NCBI GenBank assembly: GCA_017562135.1 | Contig: QEYB01000448.1 | Location: 1,674,001-1,738,000, forward strand | Direction of reading: 5' to 3' | DNA length: 64,000 bases | Source of the DNA: Dipylidium caninum | Lineage: Eukaryota > Platyhelminthes > Cestoda > Cyclophyllidea > Dipylidiidae | Shown here: positions 61,701-64,000 of the stretch, piece by piece | How positions within the stretch are numbered: position 1 is the first letter of the stretch | How the letters are laid out: every line of letters starts with the position of its first letter | Translations under genes and position numbers: made by a program | Notes under the pieces: model-generated | The model's database searches: none | What the model saw: the letters and a program-made list of their open reading frames with translations, nothing else | Told to the model about the DNA's origin: nothing

Positions 61701-64000
61701 ACAACCTACACCTTTTCATTCGACTTGCACCGACTTATTAGAGTGGATGGCTGCGATGCACCCTCGGCGTAGTCTGTGACATTAGAGAGTCCACGGCAAG
61801 TTTTTGCCGTTTCCAGCATAGACTGAACCACGAAATTCCCTCCTAGGCCAATACAGCGGGGCGAACCGCTGGTGCAGTTGCACGCCACGGATGCCGACGC
61901 GTATGAGAACGGCGAGTTGCGTTTTGCATTGGCGGAGGAATCGGACGCCTCCGTGGCGAGTCTCTTCAGCATCCACCCCTTCAGCGGCCTTATGGTCTCC
62001 AAATACAGTCTTCAGCCGGAGGACCTGGAATTCCTCGGGCCCACGTCTGTAGTCATGAAACAGATCCACACCGTTCAAATAATGGTAACTACTTAAAAAC
62101 GTGCTAAAAGTAAAGACAGTTTAGGGCATGTCGACCTTGCTAGGTCAGGTGGAGAAGGACAAGGCCGTCTGTAAAAAGAGGCTATATTTTAGGTCAAAAG
62201 CGCCTTTAGCGCTGGAAAATAATGGAAATCATAGCAGTCTGGTAGAAGTTGAGATACAATGTTTACCAAATGAGGTACTAGTTTTTGCCCGAATCATTCA
62301 CTACTAAAAATGCAAAATGCGGCTTTTAATGGGGCTAAGGAGCGTATGCAAAGTCAAGGGAGGAGCCGCCCTCTCCTAAGTGACTAGGAAGGAAGGAAGG
62401 ATGGGGTGCTTAAAGGAGAGAGAATAAACAAGATGTGTGGGCTACGGACTCCGTCGATGAAGACGGATGCAAATAGGCGGGTTGGAAGATGATGTGGGTG
62501 AGGTTGAACCTGTAACTCTCGCGGCATTCCACCACGAAAAGCCTTATTCGAGGGCACACAATGAGAACTAATTTCTGAAAATATCATGACTGCGTAGATG
62601 GGTGGTGATAAGTGGAGTCCACGTTCTCTCCATGCGCCTCTCTCCCTCTCTCTCTCTCTCTCTCTGTGTGTCTGTGTGTGTGTGTGTGTGTGTGTGCGTT
62701 TGTGACATCAAAACGGCCTTCGGTAAGCCTCGCCCCACTCAGCCCCGCCCCGCCTCGCCACTTGCGCAGTAAATATGATTTTTCGCCTCCATTTGAACTA
62801 ACTTTGACATGTACGACCAGGAATGATTCTCCCCACCTTAGGGACCTTGCCACAAATGTTAGCATCCAAGCCGCTCTGCCTGCCCCTCGAACTGGAAGTG
62901 GGATGTTTTTCGGAGGCATTGAGATAAATGTTTTTCATAGGCTGTAGATTTCGTGCGGCCAAAGGAGTAAAAATAGCGTTCACCTGGGTTTTATCGGGGA
63001 GCCCAAAACACCGTTTCAAGGACCTACTAAATAAGAGGCCGGTTTGTTTAAACAGATTAGAGTGGATTTACAAATTTCTCGAACTGAGATATGTATGGAA
63101 TGGTCCTGACAACTTAGCCCAAACAAACGAAATGTGATGTCGTTGTATGGGGAGGTAACCACGCAACGTATATTAAATTGTATACCAATTTTGCGTGTGT
63201 TGCCTCGTTTTGATTCACAGTTTCGTGTCACTAACGGAAGAGGGGCGTGGCACCAGGCCAGAGACGAACGGTTGCCACAATCTCTCGAAACACTCCCACT
63301 AATCGCAAGATGGTAGTATCAAGTGGAATTTTTGGCTCATTACGAGAATTTTAGTTTGTGATAATGTCGACCCATTCACATTCATCTGCATCGGCTGCCT
63401 AGTGTCAGCCTCTACGAATATCCTCGGATTAGGCGTCTATGACAGAATCTCGGAGCAGTGGTAGCCTGAAAGGCTCATCCACTTTCTTCACTAATGCTTC
63501 GATTTAGCCGCTATTTCATCAGAAGTTCACCTGTTACGCGGACAGAGGTGCATGAGGTGATTAACACAAACGCTCACTGCATGGACCATTAAAACGCTTC
63601 TCGCTCCGCCCCCCGCCTCAGAGTCGAGAGAACTGAAGAACATTAAACTATCTCCCTGCTGAAAGGTATGTGATGGACTCACCCACCAACAGAATGCTAC
63701 TTCCGAGACGTCTTAAAAGTGACCCTTGACGCATAAACATCGCAAACTATCGAAGGGTGAAGTTCTCAGGTAGTAGTTTAACAAATCAGACATCTCACGC
63801 AGGGAGACATCGAAGAGCCGTGATGCATTTTGCCCATTCCACACAACGCCTTCTTCCCTTGACAGGTGACTGATTTGGGAACGCCTTCATTAGTTTCATA
63901 CGCCAGTCTGTTGGTGCGCTTCCAAATGCGGCCGAATCCCACTGGCGGGTTAGATTTCCCCTCTCTGCAAGAACAACTGATGCAGCAACAACAACATCAC
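43754..64000 (+). CDS. Protocadherin-like cell-surface adhesion receptor (3' end outside window)
   Basis: Coding exons: 43754-44335, one starting at 46205-46274 and ending 46695, 48953-49108, 52591-52931, 54946-55187, 57178-57441, 58336-58600, 60598-60831, 61847-62084 and 63866 to past 64000. Signal peptide MVFNLLHFSLLFLVLFLHQM. Repeat boundaries show the Ca2+-binding linker motif: IEDVNDNTPRW, VQDANDNDPVF, TDVNDNAP, VQDENDHPPEF, VDDANDNAPLV and INDVNDCHPRF, so about seven cadherin repeats are present. The LDRE-type motif recurs (ELDRELEST, FDREAVSKY, LDYEKQTQ, LDRETVPVY), as do DADSGQN, PDLGTNA, DEDSGANG and DLDSGLNG. Exon junctions are in phase from 46695 onward; the link from the first to the second coding exon is unresolved. 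No membrane segment is reached. Introns are 0.9-3.5 kb and hold no other gene that I recognise. Confidence 0.95.
45713..45790 (+). repeat. Polypurine (GGA-rich) tract
   Basis: Nearly uninterrupted A/G sequence with many GGA and GGG units, in the intron after the first coding exon of the protocadherin. Mirror or triplex potential is only inferred. Confidence 0.6.
49109..49114 (+). other. GC-type 5' splice site (GCAAGT) in the protocadherin gene
   Basis: The exon 48953-49108 ends CGA CAG and is followed by GCAAGT. Joining to the acceptor CTCCTTGTAG ending at 52590 gives VDFENHRQISLTITASDRG, the uninterrupted cadherin strand sequence expected. This supports a true GC-AG intron of 3482 nt. Confidence 0.8.
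54586..54597 (+). repeat. Run of 12 G
   Basis: A homopolymer G tract in a protocadherin intron. Its length is prone to sequencing error. Confidence 0.8.
61080..61111 (+). repeat. G-rich cluster, potential G-quadruplex
   Basis: Runs of 5, 6 and 5 G with intervening GG and GGA units, in the intron between exons 60598-60831 and 61847-62084. Confidence 0.5.
62635..62697 (+). repeat. Compound (TC)n(TG)n microsatellite
   Basis: A TC dinucleotide tract passes directly into a TG tract, in the last protocadherin intron of the window. Length is likely polymorphic. Confidence 0.9.

Noticed and set aside
1..64000. tRNA, rRNA, CRISPR array, bacterial operons, LTR elements
   Set aside because: No clear B-box-bearing cloverleaf, no rRNA-like conserved tract, no regular spaced repeats and no reverse-transcriptase motifs were noticed by eye; an automated scan was not possible.

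Overview
This is a eukaryotic nuclear window. Its coding content is split into small exons joined by GT-AG introns, many only 30-65 nt long, with a few GC-AG introns. There are no bacterial operons or CRISPR arrays. Gene content, the mix of very short and kilobase introns, and a decayed mariner-type transposase suggest an invertebrate, most likely a parasitic flatworm (tapeworm-like). The species is an inference, not something I can prove.

I recognise seven protein-coding genes, left to right. (1) A UPF0047/YjbQ-family protein, minus strand, 514-989; its first exon was not found. (2) A GEN1-type Holliday-junction resolvase, minus, 3628-8202. (3) A PGAP4/TMEM246-like Golgi GPI-GalNAc transferase, minus, 10413-11567; its start exon was not found. 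(4) A RETREG/FAM134-like ER-phagy receptor, plus, 12595 to at least 13872. (5) An MBOAT1/2-type lysophospholipid acyltransferase, minus, 16795-22874. (6) A divergent ionotropic glutamate receptor-like channel, plus, 23832 to about 36366, with a dead mariner copy in its last intron. (7) A large protocadherin, plus, 43754 to beyond the window end, with about seven cadherin repeats.

Genes 3/4 and 5/6 are divergent pairs, each sharing an interval of about 1 kb that probably holds both promoters. Genes 4/5 converge. The left 25-30 kb is AT-rich with compact genes. From about 33-37 kb onward the sequence is visibly richer in G+C, and the protocadherin there has 0.9-3.5 kb introns, G-runs and dinucleotide repeats. 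The coding strand of each left-hand gene is T-rich relative to A, so the skew flips at gene boundaries. A T-rich plus-strand block at about 8.85-9.95 kb has no recognised gene.

Functionally, three neighbours act in the ER/Golgi membrane system (GPI-glycan modification, ER-phagy, phospholipid remodelling), GEN1 acts in nuclear DNA repair, and the last two are surface proteins. I read this proximity as ordinary genome neighbourhood, not a pathway cluster. The most notable items are the receptor with eroded ligand-binding and gate motifs, a YjbQ gene carrying a 20-nt microexon, a canonical-looking LIR in the ER-phagy receptor, GC-AG introns proven by reading-frame continuity, and cysteine-rich insertions in the protocadherin.
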